Both the position numbers and the translations under genes were made by a program. Below are positions 33,083-41,507 of a stretch of 64,000 nt of DNA, one piece after another. The notes below the pieces were generated by a model that saw only the letters and a list, made by a program, of their open reading frames with translations, was not told the origin of the DNA and did not search any database. The stretch spans positions 2,454,001-2,518,000 of the forward strand of contig CP051232.1 of NCBI GenBank assembly GCA_017792445.1. Direction: 5' to 3'. Position 1 is the stretch's first letter; the number at the start of each line of letters is the position of its first letter. Origin of the DNA: Maritimibacter sp. GTDB lineage: Bacteria > Pseudomonadota > Alphaproteobacteria > Rhodobacterales > Rhodobacteraceae.

Positions 33083-34921
33083 ATGGACGACCAGAACAAG
33101 AACCTCATTCTGGCAACGGCTCTTTCTTTCGCGGTGATCCTGGGATGGTTCCTGCTGTTCCCGCCGGAAGAACCTCCGCTCGACCCGGAAACGGACGTGA
33201 TCGAAACCACCGAGGGCGAGCTTGCGGCTCCACCGCCGACTGCGGCGGGCGACCCGGCAAGCCCGGCAGGACCGGCGGGCGAAACCCCGGCTCCGGCGCA
33301 GGAAATCGCGCGCCTGCCGATCGACACGCCGCGTGTCGAAGGCTCGATCTCGCTTCTTGGCGGCCGCATCGACACGCTGCGCCTGAAGGACTACCGCGAG
33401 ACGCTGGATCCCGACAGCCCGACGGTTCCGCTGCTGTCGCCCGTCGGCGGCAACGGCGCCTATTACGCCCTGTACGGCTGGACCCCGGCTGGTGACCTTG
33501 GCTTTGACGACGTGCCCGGCGCCAACACCGAGTGGACCGTCGAAAGCGGCGAGACCCTGTCACCCGGCAATCCCGTGACCCTTGCGTGGGACAACGGCAA
33601 CGGTGCGATCTTCCGCCGGACGCTGACCATCGACGAGGACTATCTGTTCACCGTCACCCAAAGCGTCGAGAACACGACGGATGCGGCGCTGCGTCTTGCG
33701 CCCTACGGCATCGTCGCGCGCCATGGCGAACCCGACACCGCCGGCTTCTTCATCCTGCACGAAGGCGTCGTCCGCCAAAGCGACAACTCGCTTGAGGAAC
33801 TGGGCTATTCCGATCTTCCCGACCTCGATTTCGTCGAACGCGAAGGCGCCCGGGCCGAGGTCATCGACGTGGCCGAGGATGGCTGGATCGGGTTTACCGA
33901 CAAGTACTGGATGACGACGCTAATCCCGGAACCGGGCCAGCCGTTCCAGTCGGTCGCGAAATACGTGCAGAACGCCGAGATCTACCAGGTCGAAAGCCGT
34001 CTGCCCGCGATCACCGTAGAGGCGGGCGCGACCGGCGAGGTCTCGACCATGCTGTTCGCAGGTGCGAAAGAGTGGGAGACGATCCGCGATTACGAAGAAA
34101 ACCTCGGCATCCGCAACTTCGTCGACTCGATCGACTGGGGCTGGTTCTTCTTCCTCACCAAGCCGATCTTCCGGGCGCTGCATTTCCTGAACGGCCTGAT
34201 CGGGAACATGGGCTGGTCGATCCTTGCCCTGACCCTGCTGATCAAGGCGATCCTCTTCCCGCTGGCCTACAAGTCCTACGTCTCGATGGCGAAGATGAAG
34301 GAACTTCAGCCCGAGATGGAGAAGCTGAAGGAACGCGCCGGCGACGACCGCCAGAAGATGCAGCAAGGCATGATGGAGCTGTACAAGAAGAACAAGGTGA
34401 ACCCCGCCTCGGGCTGTCTGCCGATCCTGTTGCAGATCCCGATCTTCTTCTCTCTCTACAAGGTGATCTTCGTCACCATCGAACTGCGGCACGCCGCATG
34501 GTTCGGCCCGTTCCGCGACCTGTCCGCACCGGACCCGACCTCGATCTTCAACCTGTTCGGAGCGTTCCCCTGGGCCGCGCCCGAACCGGGCACGACGCTG
34601 GCGCTGATCTTCATCGGTATCCTGCCGCTGTTGCTGGGCATCTCGATGTGGCTGCAACAAAAGCTGAACCCGGCGCCGACCGACCCGGCGCAGCAGATGA
34701 TCTTCGCGTGGATGCCGTGGGTGTTCATGTTCATGCTGGGCGGCTTCGCCAGCGGGCTTGTGGTGTACTGGATCGCGAACAACACGATCACGTTCACCCA
34801 GCAGTACATCATCATGCGCAGCCACGGGCATAGGCCTGACGTCTTCGGCAACATCAAGAAAAGCTTTAAGCGGAAGAAAACCGCCGAAGCGGCCGCCGGA
34901 AAGGGCAAGCCCAAGAAATGA
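33083..34921 (+). CDS. yidC: membrane protein insertase YidC
   Basis: A 612-aa insertase that works alone or with SecYEG. The first membrane segment (N-L-I-L-A-T-A-L ... W-F-L-L-F) is followed by an acidic, Pro/Ala-rich linker, a periplasmic beta domain (about 90-350), and the conserved five-segment C-terminal core with the cytoplasmic coiled loop (M-A-K-M-K-E-L-Q-P-E). The basic tail ends K-G-K-P-K-K. The start matches family N-termini, although the ribosome-binding site is weak. It overlaps the MOSC gene by four bases. Unlike the usual order, it faces rpmH-rnpA-yidD instead of following them. Confidence 0.95.
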   Translation: MDDQNKNLILATALSFAVILGWFLLFPPEEPPLDPETDVIETTEGELAAPPPTAAGDPASPAGPAGETPAPAQEIARLPIDTPRVEGSISLLGGRIDTLRLKDYRETLDPDSPTVPLLSPVGGNGAYYALYGWTPAGDLGFDDVPGANTEWTVESGETLSPGNPVTLAWDNGNGAIFRRTLTIDEDYLFTVTQSVENTTDAALRLAPYGIVARHGEPDTAGFFILHEGVVRQSDNSLEELGYSDLPDLDFVEREGARAEVIDVAEDGWIGFTDKYWMTTLIPEPGQPFQSVAKYVQNAEIYQVESRLPAITVEAGATGEVSTMLFAGAKEWETIRDYEENLGIRNFVDSIDWGWFFFLTKPIFRALHFLNGLIGNMGWSILALTLLIKAILFPLAYKSYVSMAKMKELQPEMEKLKERAGDDRQKMQQGMMELYKKNKVNPASGCLPILLQIPIFFSLYKVIFVTIELRHAAWFGPFRDLSAPDPTSIFNLFGAFPWAAPEPGTTLALIFIGILPLLLGISMWLQQKLNPAPTDPAQQMIFAWMPWVFMFMLGGFASGLVVYWIANNTITFTQQYIIMRSHGHRPDVFGNIKKSFKRKKTAEAAAGKGKPKK

Positions 34922-35661
34922 CCGCACGCGTCTCGGGGCTCTGGCGTTTCCCGATCAAGAGCCACGGGCGCGAGCAACTGGATCGGACGGACCTGCGGCA
35001 GGGCGAATGCCTGCCGTGGGACCGTGCCTGGGCGGTGGCGCACGAACAGTCGAAGGCCACCAACGCGGAATGGTCCCGCTGTGCGGCGTTCACACGCGTC
35101 GCTTCGGCGCCCGCTCTGGCGGCGATCACGGCAGCGGTGGACGAGGGGACGACCACGGTCACGTTGCGGCACCCCGAGCGGCCTGACCTGACCTTTCAGC
35201 CGGATCAGGACGCAGACGCTTTCCTTGCCTGGGTGCGCCCGCTGATGCCCGAGGGGCGTGCGATGCCGGTGCGTATCGTCCGCGTGCCGGGCCGGGGCAT
35301 GACGGACGCTGACTTCCCGTCGATCACGCTTTGCAATACGGCCTCGCACGCGGCGGTCGAGCAACGGATCGGTCAGGACCTGTCGATTCACCGCTGGCGT
35401 GGCAACATCTGGATCGACGGACCCGAACCTTGGTCCGAATTCGACTGGGTCGGACGCGACATACGGATCGGCGAAGCGGTGCTGCGTGTCCGGGAACGGA
35501 CGGAGCGCTGTATGGCGACGACCGCGAATCCCGAGACGGGCGCGCGCGATGCGGATACGCTGGGAACGCTCGACACGTTCGGGCATCGCGACTTCTCGGT
35601 TCAGGCCGAGGTGGTCGAGGGCGGCGCGGTCGCCGTCGGAGACAAGGTAGAGGTGCTGTGA
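34918..35661 (+). CDS. MOSC-domain protein
   Basis: A 247-aa protein with an N-terminal beta-barrel segment (V-S-G-L-W-R-F-P-I-K-S) and a MOSC domain from about residue 110. Such domains bind the molybdenum cofactor or carry sulfur. The conserved cysteine lies in R-T-E-R-C-M-A-T-T, where the family has C-x-A/P-T. It sits between yidC and yihA with overlaps on both sides, a linkage common in Rhodobacterales. The substrate is unknown. Confidence 0.85.
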   Translation: MTARVSGLWRFPIKSHGREQLDRTDLRQGECLPWDRAWAVAHEQSKATNAEWSRCAAFTRVASAPALAAITAAVDEGTTTVTLRHPERPDLTFQPDQDADAFLAWVRPLMPEGRAMPVRIVRVPGRGMTDADFPSITLCNTASHAAVEQRIGQDLSIHRWRGNIWIDGPEPWSEFDWVGRDIRIGEAVLRVRERTERCMATTANPETGARDADTLGTLDTFGHRDFSVQAEVVEGGAVAVGDKVEVL

Positions 35662-36308
35662 TGGAACCGGTCTTCCCGCTGGTCGAAGTGTCGGACCCCG
35701 AGCGCAACGAAGGCGCGCGGCTGTTTCAGGGCGAGATCGACTTTCTGAAGGGCGTCGTGGCGATGAACGGTCTGCCACCGGCGGACCGGATGGAGATCTG
35801 CTTTGCCGGTCGGTCGAACGTCGGCAAGTCGTCCCTGATCAACGCGCTGACGGGCCGTCGGGCGCTGGCGCGGACGTCGAACACGCCGGGCCGCACGCAA
35901 GAGATCAACTTCTTCACCGTGGGTGACGGGCTGTTTCTTGTCGACCTTCCGGGCTACGGCTTTGCAAAGGCGCCTCTGCCGGTGGTCGAGAAGTGGCAGC
36001 GCCTGCTGCGCGCCTATCTCACCGGTCGCCAAAGCCTGCGCCGCGCCTTCGTGCTGGTCGACTCGCGCCACGGCGTGAAGGATCCGGACGAAGAGATCAT
36101 GAAGGAACTCGATCGCGCTGCGGTGACCTTTCAGGTCGTGCTGACCAAGACCGACAAGGTGAAAGCCGCCGAGCTGGACAAGGTGCTGGAGCAGGTCCGT
36201 CAGCGTCTTGCAAAGCACCCTGCGGCGTTCCCGGGCATCATCACCACCTCGTCCCAGAAGGGCGACGGGATCGACACGCTGCGTGCCGTGATCGCGGGGC
36301 TGGACTAG
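35661..36308 (+). CDS. yihA: ribosome biogenesis GTP-binding protein YihA/YsxC
   Basis: A 215-aa TrmE-Era-EngA-type GTPase needed for 50S subunit assembly. G1 is G-R-S-N-V-G-K-S-S, G2 lies in N-T-P-G-R-T-Q, G3 is D-L-P-G-Y-G, G4 is T-K-T-D and G5 is T-S-S-Q. The start shares a base with the MOSC stop (TGATG). It ends 12 bases before the convergent yidD gene. Confidence 0.95.
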   Translation: MEPVFPLVEVSDPERNEGARLFQGEIDFLKGVVAMNGLPPADRMEICFAGRSNVGKSSLINALTGRRALARTSNTPGRTQEINFFTVGDGLFLVDLPGYGFAKAPLPVVEKWQRLLRAYLTGRQSLRRAFVLVDSRHGVKDPDEEIMKELDRAAVTFQVVLTKTDKVKAAELDKVLEQVRQRLAKHPAAFPGIITTSSQKGDGIDTLRAVIAGLD

Positions 36309-36320
36309 GCGAAGGCGCCG

Positions 36321-36542
36321 TCAGTCCGGCACGTTGTCGACGCCAGAACCGCCCCACGGGTTGCAGCGGGCGATACGGCGCAGCGCCAGCCATCCGCCCT
36401 TGATCGCGCCGTGCTTTTCCAGCGCTTCCAGAGCATAGACAGAGCAGGTCGGCGTGAAGCGGCACGAATGGCCGATCCATGGCGACAGCAACAACCGGTA
36501 GGCATGGACAGGCAAGGCCACGATGCGGGCGAAGGGGCTCAT
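36321..36542 (-). CDS. yidD: membrane protein insertion efficiency factor YidD
   Basis: A 73-aa YidD protein with the signature Y-R-L-L-L-S-P-W, C-R-F-x-P-T-C-S-x-Y-A-L-E-A and R-C-N-P-W-G-G-S-G. It acts with YidC in membrane protein insertion. The start overlaps the rnpA stop (ATGA), so the two are translationally coupled. The gene normally leads into yidC on the same strand, but here it converges on yihA. Confidence 0.93.
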   Translation of the reverse strand: MSPFARIVALPVHAYRLLLSPWIGHSCRFTPTCSVYALEALEKHGAIKGGWLALRRIARCNPWGGSGVDNVPD

Positions 36543-36937
36543 GCGCCGTGGATCCGGGACAGGGCGGTGTGCAGGTCCGCCTTCAGCACGTCGAACGGTC
36601 GGCGCGCGGTTTCGCCGGCCCGACCGATCAGGACATAGTCCCAGCCCGGCTGTCCTTCGATCGGCAGCACAAGCCGCGCGATCTCGCGCAGGCGACGCTT
36701 GGCACGGTTGCGGGCCACGGCGTTGCCGACCTTCTTGGAACAGGTGTAGCCAACCCGAACAGGCGTCTGTGACAGCTCTGACGGATCGCGGCGGCGGGCC
36801 TGCAGGACGAAGCCCGGCATCGCCTGCCGCTTCGCGCGGTTGGCTTTCAGGAAATCGGGCCGGTTCTGAAGAACGGACAGCCCAAAAGGCACCGCCGGCG
36901 GCTTCCGGATCTCGGAGGCCGCCGGCGGTGTCGTCAT
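36539..36937 (-). CDS. rnpA: ribonuclease P protein component
   Basis: A 132-aa basic protein that binds RNase P RNA for 5' tRNA maturation. The diagnostic K-K-V-G-N-A-V-A-R-N-R-A-K-R-R-L-R-E motif is present. It follows rpmH after 37 bases and overlaps yidD. The N-terminal extension of about 20 residues is rich in Pro and Ala. Confidence 0.95.
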   Translation of the reverse strand: MTTPPAASEIRKPPAVPFGLSVLQNRPDFLKANRAKRQAMPGFVLQARRRDPSELSQTPVRVGYTCSKKVGNAVARNRAKRRLREIARLVLPIEGQPGWDYVLIGRAGETARRPFDVLKADLHTALSRIHGA

Positions 36938-36974
36938 TGGAACCTCTGCCCCGGTAGTGGGCGCGGCTGGGCGA

Positions 36975-37109
36975 TCAGGCGCTCAGACGCTTCCGGCCAC
37001 GGGCACGGCGAGCGTTCAGGACCTTGCGGCCAGCTTTGGTCGCCATGCGCGCGCGGAAGCCGTGCCGCCGCTTGCGGACCAGGTTCGAGGGTTGGAATGT
37101 GCGCTTCAT
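36975..37109 (-). CDS. rpmH: ribosomal protein L34
   Basis: A 44-aa protein read directly from the complement strand: it begins [11 protein letters not shown] and ends G-R-K-R-L-S-A. It is almost entirely Arg, Lys, Ala and Gly, as L34 always is. It is the first gene of rpmH-rnpA-yidD, with a good promoter about 65 bases upstream. Confidence 0.97.
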   Translation of the reverse strand: MKRTFQPSNLVRKRRHGFRARMATKAGRKVLNARRARGRKRLSA

Positions 37110-37175
37110 CGCGAAACTCTCCGTCTGGCCGGCCACGCAAAAGGATTCGCGGGCCGCGTCATATTCGAAGCCCGG

Positions 37176-37204
37176 TCTTTAGGGGGAGCCGTGCGCCCTG
37201 TCAA
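37176..37204 (-). promoter_or_regulatory. predicted sigma-70 promoter of rpmH
   Basis: On the minus strand, a perfect TTGACA (37204 down to 37199) is followed by a 17-base spacer and TAAAGA (37181 down to 37176), with transcription heading into rpmH. The rest of the 289-base divergent spacer shows no gene. Confidence 0.65.
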
Positions 37205-37398
37205 CCAATCCTCAGGCGGAATGTTTCAATTCCACGAAGGAAGTCGCGGCGCATGGTCCCGACCCCGGAAACAGGCCGCTTTCCATGTAACAAACCGGGC
37301 ATTTGCCTCAATAGCCATCACTCGCCCGTGAGGGCCCTGTTCCCACCGCACACGCCACGCCATTCTCTGAGCGAAACGCGGCGAAGGAGCGACCGGGC

Positions 37399-38133
37399 AT
37401 GACAGTCGAAACGGGCAGCACACGGGGGCAGGCGATCTTGCGCAAGCTGCCCATCGTTGTCATCGCCGTCGTTGCCGTGCTGGGCGCCTTCACCCTGCGC
37501 GAATACCTCAGCTTCGATGCGCTGCGCGACAATCGCGAGGCGCTGTTGGAGTTTCGCGACCGGAACTACCTGCTGACGGTTCTCGTCTTCATGGGGCTCT
37601 ACACGCTGATCGTGACCTTCTCGCTGCCGGGCGCCACGATCTCGACCCTGACCGGCGGGTTCCTGTTCGGGGTCTTTTCCGGCGCGGTGTTCAATATCGT
37701 CTCGGCCACCATCGGCGCGACGCTGCTGTTCCTTGCGGCGCGTCGCGGGCTGGGCGACCGGCTGGGGGCGAAGCTTGAAGGCAGCGAGGGCATGGTAAAG
37801 CGCATCAAGGACGGCATCGACGAGAACCAGTGGTCGATGTTGTTCCTGATCCGCCTGATCCCCGCGGTGCCCTTCTTCGTGGCCAATCTTGTACCCGCCT
37901 TCGTGCAGGTTCCGACGTGGCGCTATGTCGTCACGACGTTCTTCGGGATCATGCCCGCGGCCGTCGTATTCACCTCGGTCGGCGCGGGTCTTGGCGAGGT
38001 GTTCGAGCGCGGCGAGACACCGGACCTGGGCATCCTGTTCGAGCCACATATCTTGTTCCCCATCCTCGGCCTCTGCGCGCTTGCTGCGCTGCCGATGGTG
38101 CTGAAAGCGATACGCGGCAGAAAGGGGATCTGA
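37399..38133 (+). CDS. TVP38/TMEM64 (DedA-related) membrane protein
   Basis: A 244-aa integral membrane protein with about six hydrophobic segments and the VTT-domain motif: S-L-P-G-A-T-I-S-T-L-T-G-G-F-L-F-G, then R-L-I-P-A-V-P-F-F-V-A-N. The family is thought to scramble or flip lipids; no substrate is proven here. AAGGAG precedes the ATG. The stop shares a base with the start of the flavoprotein gene, so the pair is translated together. Confidence 0.85.
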   Translation: MTVETGSTRGQAILRKLPIVVIAVVAVLGAFTLREYLSFDALRDNREALLEFRDRNYLLTVLVFMGLYTLIVTFSLPGATISTLTGGFLFGVFSGAVFNIVSATIGATLLFLAARRGLGDRLGAKLEGSEGMVKRIKDGIDENQWSMLFLIRLIPAVPFFVANLVPAFVQVPTWRYVVTTFFGIMPAAVVFTSVGAGLGEVFERGETPDLGILFEPHILFPILGLCALAALPMVLKAIRGRKGI

Positions 38134-39548
38134 TGCCCGAGACGATCAAGACGGACATCTGCGTCATCGGCGCCGGCTCGGGCGGGCTGAGCGTGGCGGC
38201 TGGGGCGGTTCAGATGGGCGCGAAGGTCGTTCTGCTGGAAGGCGGCAAGATGGGCGGCGATTGCTTGAACTACGGCTGCGTCCCATCCAAGGCGCTGATC
38301 GCCGCCGCGGCGCAGGCCCATGCGATGACGGCAGGTGAAACGCTTGGCGTGTCGCCCGTGACGCCCAAGGTCGACTATGCCGCCGCAATGGAGCACGTGC
38401 GCCAGACCATCGAGACCATCGCGCCGGTCGACAGCCAGGAGAGGTTCGAGGGACTCGGCGTGCGGGTGATCCGCGAATGGGGCCGGTTCGTCTCGGACCG
38501 CGAGGTGCAGGCCGGTCCGTACGCAATCCGCGCCCGCCGGTTCGTCATCGCGACCGGTTCTTCGCCGATGGTACCGGCGATCCCGGGGCTCGAGGATGTG
38601 CCCTATCTTACCAACGAGACGCTGTTTGACCTGCGCGAGAAGCCCGCACATCTGCTGATCATCGGTGGCGGTCCCATCGGGATCGAGATGGCTCAGGCGC
38701 ATCGCCGGCTGGGGTGCGAGGTGACGGTGATAGAGGGCGACACCGCGCTTGGCCGCGACGACCCCGAGGCGGCGGCGCTGGTGCTGGAGAAGCTGCGCGC
38801 CGAAGGCGTTCGAATCGTCGAAGGTGCGAAGGCGCAGAAGGTGTCAGGGGGCAGCGACGGGATTACTGTCCAGACGGGGCAGGGCGCGTTTGCCGGATCT
38901 CACCTGCTGGTGGCGGTGGGCCGCAAGGTGAATACCGACAGGCTGGATCTGCACAAGGCGGGCGTTGAAACCGACGGCGGCGTCGTGGTGGGGGACAATC
39001 TGCGCAGCACCAACCGCCGCATTTACGCGGTGGGCGACGCGGCGGGGCGGCAGCAGTTCACCCACGTCGCAGGTTATCACGCAGGCGTCGTGGTCCGCGC
39101 CTTGTTGTTCGGCCTTCCCGCAAAGGCCAAGGACGCGCACCTGCCGCGGGCCACCTATACGGACCCCGAGCTTGCACAAGTCGGGCTGACCGAAGCCGAA
39201 GCCCGCACCGAATACGGTGGGCGGCTAGAGGTGGTGCGCACCGACTACGCCGAAAATGACCGGGCCATCGCCACCGGGCGGACCGCCGGTTTCGTCAAGG
39301 TCATGATCGTCGGCGGCCGCCCCGTGGGCGCCACGCTGGTCGGCGCGGAAGCGGGCGATCTGGCTGCAACCTGGTCCCTTGTGATCGCCAACCGATTGAA
39401 AATGAGTGCGGTCAGCGCAATGGTCGCGCCCTATCCGACACTCGCAGAACTTAACAAGCGGGCCGCGGGGGCCTATTTTAGCCCGAAGCTGTTCGATAAC
39501 CCGTCCGTGAAGCGGGTCGTCGGGCTGGTTCAACGGTTACTGCCCTGA
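38133..39548 (+). CDS. dihydrolipoamide-dehydrogenase-like flavoprotein lacking the catalytic His
   Basis: A 471-aa pyridine nucleotide-disulfide oxidoreductase. The FAD motif is G-A-G-S-G-G, the redox cysteines are Cys44 and Cys49 (G-G-D-C-L-N-Y-G-C-V-P-S-K), and the NAD(P)H motif is G-G-G-P-I-G-I-E. The C-terminal active-site base, usually H-P-T-x-S-E, reads Y-P-T-L-A-E, and the mercuric-reductase C-terminal cysteine pair is absent. So it is neither a standard lipoamide dehydrogenase nor MerA. It is paired with the TVP38 protein; the electron acceptor is unknown. Confidence 0.82.
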   Translation: MPETIKTDICVIGAGSGGLSVAAGAVQMGAKVVLLEGGKMGGDCLNYGCVPSKALIAAAAQAHAMTAGETLGVSPVTPKVDYAAAMEHVRQTIETIAPVDSQERFEGLGVRVIREWGRFVSDREVQAGPYAIRARRFVIATGSSPMVPAIPGLEDVPYLTNETLFDLREKPAHLLIIGGGPIGIEMAQAHRRLGCEVTVIEGDTALGRDDPEAAALVLEKLRAEGVRIVEGAKAQKVSGGSDGITVQTGQGAFAGSHLLVAVGRKVNTDRLDLHKAGVETDGGVVVGDNLRSTNRRIYAVGDAAGRQQFTHVAGYHAGVVVRALLFGLPAKAKDAHLPRATYTDPELAQVGLTEAEARTEYGGRLEVVRTDYAENDRAIATGRTAGFVKVMIVGGRPVGATLVGAEAGDLAATWSLVIANRLKMSAVSAMVAPYPTLAELNKRAAGAYFSPKLFDNPSVKRVVGLVQRLLP

Positions 39549-39564
39549 CGGGCAAAGGTCTTTT

Positions 39565-40968
39565 ATGGCTGTTAATTCGCTTTCGGGTCGCTTCCTGATC
39601 CTAACGGCGGTGTTCGTGATGTTCGCGGAGGTGATGATTTTCGTCCCCTCGGTGGCGCGGTTCCGCGAGGACTATCTGCAGCTGCGTCTGGAAAAGGCGC
39701 AGATCGCCTCGCTTGCGCTTCTGGCGAACGACATGATCGACGCCGGGCTGGAGCGCGAGCTTCTCGAGAACGCGGGCGTCTACAACGTCGTGCTGCGGCG
39801 GGACGAGGCGCGGCAACTGATCCTGTCGTCCGAGATCCCGGCCCCGGTAGCGGCAACTTTCGATCTGCGCGATCCGACCGGGATAGAGCTGATACGCGAC
39901 GCGATGCTGCGGCTTCTGCACAGCGGCAACGACGTGATCCGGGTGATCGGCGACCCGGTGCGGGAAGCGGGGCAGCTGATCGAAGTCACGATGGACAGCG
40001 GGCCGATGCGCGCCGAGATGGTCGACTATGGCCTGCGCATCCTTGCTTTGTCGGCGGTGATCTCGGCCGTTACCGCGCTGTTGCTGTTCCTTGCGGTGCG
40101 CGGGTTCATCGTGCGCCCGATCAAGCGTGTCGTCGCGGCGATGACAAGCTATGCCGAGGCGCCGGAAGACGCGCGCCGCATCATCGTTCCGACGGCGGGC
40201 GTGAAAGAGCTGCGCGACGCCGAGGTGGCGCTGGCCGAGTTGCAGACGCACCTCAGCGGCGCGCTGCGGCAGAAGGACCGGCTGGCGCAACTGGGCGGCG
40301 CGGTGGCCAAGATCAGCCACGATCTGCGCAACATCCTCACCACGGCGCAGCTGTTCGGCGACCGGCTCGAGCGGTCCGAGGATCCGATGGTGAAACGCGC
40401 CGCGCCGAAACTGGTCAGCTCGATCTCGCGCGCGGTGAACCTGTGCGAATCGACGCTCGCCTTCGGCAAGGCCGAGGAACCGCCGCCCGCGCTGGATCGT
40501 CTGATGCTGGCCGATCTGGTGGCCGACGTGGTCGAGGCAGAACGCCTTGCCTGCGGCGATCACGATGTCAGCTTTTCCGAAGACGTGCCGGCCACCCTGT
40601 CGATCCGAGCCGACCCGGAACAGCTATACCGCGTCATCGGCAACCTGCTGCGCAACGCCCGGCAGGCCATCGTTGCAAGCGGCGAGGCCGGAGAGATCGC
40701 GGTGCAGGCGGAAGAAACCGACCGCGACTGGATCGTCCGCATCCGCGACACGGGCCCGGGGCTGCCCGCAAAGGCGCGCGACCACCTGTTCCAGCCGTTC
40801 CAGGGCGGCACACGCAAGGGCGGCTTCGGGCTGGGCCTTGCGATCGCACAGGAACTGATCCGCGGTCACGGCGGCCGCCTGATGCTGGAGACAACGGGTC
40901 CCGAGGGCACCACCTTCACGATCCATCTGCCCAAGGTGGTCGTCGAACTCGACGCCGCGGCAGAATAA
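39565..40968 (+). CDS. orphan membrane sensor histidine kinase
   Basis: 467 aa. There are two membrane segments (about 9-29 and 158-178) around a roughly 125-residue periplasmic sensor, then a HAMP-like linker. The phospho-acceptor is His252 in S-H-D-L-R-N-I-L. The ATPase domain has an N box (N-L-L-R-N-A-R), G1 (D-T-G-P-G-L-P) and G2 (G-F-G-L-G-L-A-I). No response regulator is adjacent, so its partner is elsewhere. The ribosome-binding site is weak (AAAGG). It starts 16 bases after the flavoprotein stop. Confidence 0.88.
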   Translation: MAVNSLSGRFLILTAVFVMFAEVMIFVPSVARFREDYLQLRLEKAQIASLALLANDMIDAGLERELLENAGVYNVVLRRDEARQLILSSEIPAPVAATFDLRDPTGIELIRDAMLRLLHSGNDVIRVIGDPVREAGQLIEVTMDSGPMRAEMVDYGLRILALSAVISAVTALLLFLAVRGFIVRPIKRVVAAMTSYAEAPEDARRIIVPTAGVKELRDAEVALAELQTHLSGALRQKDRLAQLGGAVAKISHDLRNILTTAQLFGDRLERSEDPMVKRAAPKLVSSISRAVNLCESTLAFGKAEEPPPALDRLMLADLVADVVEAERLACGDHDVSFSEDVPATLSIRADPEQLYRVIGNLLRNARQAIVASGEAGEIAVQAEETDRDWIVRIRDTGPGLPAKARDHLFQPFQGGTRKGGFGLGLAIAQELIRGHGGRLMLETTGPEGTTFTIHLPKVVVELDAAAE

Positions 40969-40979
40969 ACAAATCGCCC

Positions 40980-41008
40980 TTGCAAAGCCCCGGCGAGACC
41001 GTTACATC
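40980..41008 (+). promoter_or_regulatory. predicted promoter of tRNA-Arg
   Basis: TTGCAA, a 17-base spacer and TACATC end 13 bases before the mature tRNA 5' end. The -35 fits better than the -10. Confidence 0.55.
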
Positions 41009-41021
41009 GCCCTCACCCCGC

Positions 41022-41098
41022 GCGCTGGTAGCTCAGTTGGATAGAGTACTTGACTACGAATCAAGGGGTCGGGGGTTCGAATCCTCCCCAGCGCGCCA
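41022..41098 (+). tRNA. tRNA-Arg(ACG)
   Basis: A 77-base tRNA with a perfect 7-bp acceptor stem (GCGCTGG/CCAGCGC), discriminator G and encoded CCA. The D-arm is GCTCAGTTGG, the anticodon stem is CTTGA/TCAAG around loop CTACGAA with anticodon ACG at 41056-41058, and the T-loop is GGTTCGAATCC. The wobble A is expected to be edited to inosine by TadA. Confidence 0.97.
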
Positions 41099-41507
41099 CT
41101 TCTCCCCATAGACCTTCCGGAACATCAGGTACTTACCTTGAGACACGCCCTGTGTGTGGTGATGCATGAGGCAACGTATGCCAGTCACTCTCGTCTCTTT
41201 TGGAGCGAAAAGCCCGAACAGAGCGAACTAACGAACGCGGGCTAAACGGGGCGCAGGACAGGCGGCCAACGCACACATCGCTGCGATAGTGCTTCAACGC
41301 GTGATGTGGGAAGTCGCGGGCGGCGCTTTGGGGGACGCCGTGAGCCTCCTGTGAGGGATTGGGTCGCGACACCTGTACCCTGAGACGGACATGACGACGA
41401 CCAATGGCAGTCGCAGCGGCTCGCCTTGGTCGAATGTCGTCACGCGTGTCTTGTGCCGGTCCTGCCGGGCTTCACGACGGACGCGCGCAACGCCCCCGAG
41501 CCGCGCA
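41099..41507. other. gene-free stretch next to tRNA-Arg
   Basis: About 409 bases with no recognisable gene. Conceptual translations on both strands are short and look like no known family. I found no second copy of the tRNA 3' end and no integrase, although such tRNA-flanking gaps often mark old integration sites. The stretch lies between the tRNA (+) and the convergent lyase gene (-), so it may hold the terminators of both, but no clear U-tailed hairpin is visible. Confidence 0.5.

Noticed and set aside
41099-41507. Prophage or genomic-island attachment site at tRNA-Arg
   Set aside because: No integrase, no transposase and no repeated tRNA 3' end were found in the window, so only the gap is reported.
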